Shown: positions 62,430-64,000 of the stretch, piece after piece | Position numbering within the stretch: the stretch's first letter is position 1 | Layout of the letters: every line of letters begins with the position of its first letter | NCBI GenBank assembly: GCA_964543235.1 | Contig: CAZIXE010000014.1 | Location: forward strand, 9,794 to 73,793 | Origin: JANMMJ01 sp964543235 | GTDB taxonomy: Bacteria > Pseudomonadota > Alphaproteobacteria > Rhizobiales > Aestuariivirgaceae | Length of the DNA stretch: 64,000 bases | Direction: 5' to 3' | The notes under the pieces: model-generated | Told to the model about the DNA's origin: nothing | Database searches by the model: none | What the model saw: the letters and a program-made list of their open reading frames with translations, nothing else | Position numbers and translations under genes: made by a program

Positions 62430-63949
62430 TGGTCTTCAACTCCTACCAGTTCATTCTGATCTTCCTGCCGGTGACCTATCTGGCATTTCTGCTGGCCCAC
62501 CGCCTCGGCGGATGGCCTTGGGCCATCAACCTGCTGGCTGCTGCGTCGCTGGCCTTCTACGGACTGTTTGGCATCCCACTGCTGGTGGTGCTGGCCGGCT
62601 CGATCTTGTTCAACTACACCGCCGGAACGGTGATCTCCTGCCTCGGTGCACATCCGAAAGTGGCGCGCAATGCCCTGTTCGGGGCCATCGGCGCCAATCT
62701 CGTGCTCCTCGGCTACCTGAAGTACACGAACTTCCTGATCGATGTCGCCACGCAGGTAACGGGAATCGGCATCGACCATGCGGAACTCATCGTCCCGATC
62801 GGCGTGTCGTTCTTCACATTTGTGCAGATCGGTTACCTTATCGATGCCTACAACGGTCAGCTCATCCCGACCAGTTTCGGCCGTTACATCGTGTTCTCGG
62901 CATTCTTTCCATGCGTGACTGCAGGTCCCCTGGTGCTGCAGCGCGAGATGATGGAACAGATGGCCGAACGCAAGGATCCGGCATTCGATCTGAATCGCCT
63001 GGTCATCGGACTCACCATGTTTGGCATGGGGCTGTTTAAGAAGGTTGCCTTGGCCGACTCAATCGCGCCCTTCGCCAATACCGTCTTTGACGGCGTGGGC
63101 GGCGGTGGCACCGCGGATTTGGCGACGGCCTGGCTCGGGGCGCTCTGCTACGCGCTACAGCTTTACTTCGACTTCTCGGGTTACTCCGACATGGCCATCG
63201 GCCTCGGCTACATGTTCGGAATCCGGCTGCCGCTTAACTTCGACTCGCCCTTCAAAGCGACGAACATCTCGGATTTCTGGCGCCGTTGGCACATGACCAT
63301 GACCCGCTTCTTCACCAGCTATATCTACTCGGCGCTGGCGATGAACGGCATGCGCGCCGCCATTGCCAGCGGGGCTTCACCGGGTCGCAAGTTTCTGCAA
63401 GCCGCGGCGATCCCGGTGGTGGTCACCTTCCTCGTGGCGGGCATTTGGCATGGGGCCGGCTGGACCTTCGTCATCTACGGGCTGATCCATGGTGTGGCCA
63501 TCGCAGTCAATCTGGCCTGGCGCGACTTTCAGATGCCGAAAATCCCGGCCGTCCTTGGCTGGGCATTGACGATGTGCGTCGTCCTCAGCGGCCTCGTCGT
63601 TTTCCGTGCTCACGACCTTGCAACCGCCGGCACGATCCTCGCGCACATGTGGGGGCTGGGAGAGCTTGGCCTTGCCGGCCAGGTGGCCCCCGTCGCCGGC
63701 CTTGATATCGTCCGCTCGACTTCCATGATCATTCTCTTGGGCGCCATCGTGCTGCTGCTGCCAAACACCCAGCAGATCCTGCACCGCTATTGGGTGAGCA
63801 GCGACGAAAAGCCCGCAGCCGCCGCCTGGGCCGCGGGCCTTCTTACCTGGCGTCCCGCCTTCGCCGGCGCGGTTGCCATGGGGTTTGCGCTGACGGTGGC
63901 GCTGACTTCGATCGGTGCCGACTCCAGTTTTCTCTACTACCAATTCTAG
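62429..63949 (+). CDS. AlgI-type MBOAT O-acyltransferase
   Basis: A 506-residue integral membrane acyltransferase of the MBOAT family (AlgI/DltB-like). It begins MVFNSYQFILIFLPVTYLAF and contains LYFDFSGYSDMAIGLGYMFG, then NISDFWRRWHMTMTRFF. The catalytic His lies in VAGIWHGAGWTFVIYGLIHG. It moves acetyl groups across the inner membrane for polysaccharide O-acetylation together with the preceding SGNH-like protein. The ATG at 62429 overlaps that gene's stop by one base. Confidence 0.93.
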   Translation: MVFNSYQFILIFLPVTYLAFLLAHRLGGWPWAINLLAAASLAFYGLFGIPLLVVLAGSILFNYTAGTVISCLGAHPKVARNALFGAIGANLVLLGYLKYTNFLIDVATQVTGIGIDHAELIVPIGVSFFTFVQIGYLIDAYNGQLIPTSFGRYIVFSAFFPCVTAGPLVLQREMMEQMAERKDPAFDLNRLVIGLTMFGMGLFKKVALADSIAPFANTVFDGVGGGGTADLATAWLGALCYALQLYFDFSGYSDMAIGLGYMFGIRLPLNFDSPFKATNISDFWRRWHMTMTRFFTSYIYSALAMNGMRAAIASGASPGRKFLQAAAIPVVVTFLVAGIWHGAGWTFVIYGLIHGVAIAVNLAWRDFQMPKIPAVLGWALTMCVVLSGLVVFRAHDLATAGTILAHMWGLGELGLAGQVAPVAGLDIVRSTSMIILLGAIVLLLPNTQQILHRYWVSSDEKPAAAAWAAGLLTWRPAFAGAVAMGFALTVALTSIGADSSFLYYQF

Positions 63950-63965
63950 TTGACGGGGGAGCGCC

Positions 63966-64000
63966 ATGAACAGACCCATGACTGAATTCACTGAGATGAT
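63966..64000 (+). CDS. Start of a further gene, cut by the window end
   Basis: An ATG at 63966 follows GGGGGAG at good spacing, 17 bases after the MBOAT stop, and opens MNRPMTEFTEM before the sequence ends. It is probably the third gene of the O-acetylation operon. Too little is present to name it. Confidence 0.5.
   Translation, partial: MNRPMTEFTEM

Overview
The window reads as a high-GC alphaproteobacterium, most likely order Hyphomicrobiales (Rhizobiales). The main reason is the block pckA - HugZ-like - chvI - chvG - short hprK - EIIA(Man) - HPr (about 10.2-16.6 kb), a chromosomal arrangement typical of that order. Next to it are a dnaN-recF-gyrB operon, msrA and tRNA-Ser(GGA), so this is chromosomal DNA and not a plasmid. 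I see no insertion sequence, prophage, CRISPR array or rRNA. Base composition is high-GC throughout; by eye the aio/ars block is somewhat less GC-rich.

Layout. (1) 0.1-10.2 kb: two divergent catabolic operons. On the minus strand lie a BtpA/SgcQ-like protein, the small and large subunits of an N,N-dimethylformamidase-like hydrolase, and a methylthioribose-kinase homologue (mtnK). On the plus strand lie an FGGY sugar kinase, a three-subunit molybdenum hydroxylase (FAD, 2Fe-2S and Mo subunits) and a MoaD/ThiS-like protein. Start/stop codons overlap repeatedly. The mix (heterocycle hydroxylase, amidohydrolase, ribose-type kinases) suggests breakdown of a modified nucleoside or similar heterocycle-sugar compound; that is inference. 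(2) 10.2-23.2 kb: housekeeping block. (3) 23.2-35.4 kb, directly after tRNA-Ser: an arsenic block. aioX-aioS-aioR (periplasmic sensor, kinase, regulator) is followed by aioB-aioA (arsenite oxidase) and moaA (molybdenum cofactor). Next come arsR, a flavoprotein with four vicinal-cysteine pairs in its tail, an MFS exporter, and a decayed ATP-grasp-like gene interrupted by two in-frame amber codons. (4) 35.4-45.5 kb: a LacI-controlled cluster combining a sugar-type ABC importer with a MocDEF-like electron-transfer oxygenase. It has two tandem membrane di-iron hydroxylases, a MocE-like Rieske ferredoxin and a ferredoxin reductase. It also has a hydroxypyruvate-isomerase-like barrel, a lone RpiR-type HTH protein and a divergent PanB paralogue. 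The likely job is import and oxidative demethylation or hydroxylation of a polar, sugar-like compound; the substrate is unknown. (5) 45.5-64 kb: redoxin plus LysR, an agmatinase-family ureohydrolase, OpgC, an mtnA homologue with an SDR, the YifB/ComM ATPase, an NTF2-like secreted protein, a TRAP transporter, a PAS kinase with a CheY-like partner, a BASS-type transporter, and an SGNH + AlgI-like O-acetylation pair whose next gene is cut by the window end.

The two most unusual parts are the dual-hydroxylase/PanB-like catabolic cluster (36.6-45.5 kb) and the arsenic block. In the latter, AioR lacks a recognisable GAFTGA loop, the aioBA leader has a perfect AioR-type palindrome but no -24/-12 element that I can find, and the flavoprotein carries a regularly spaced CC tail.
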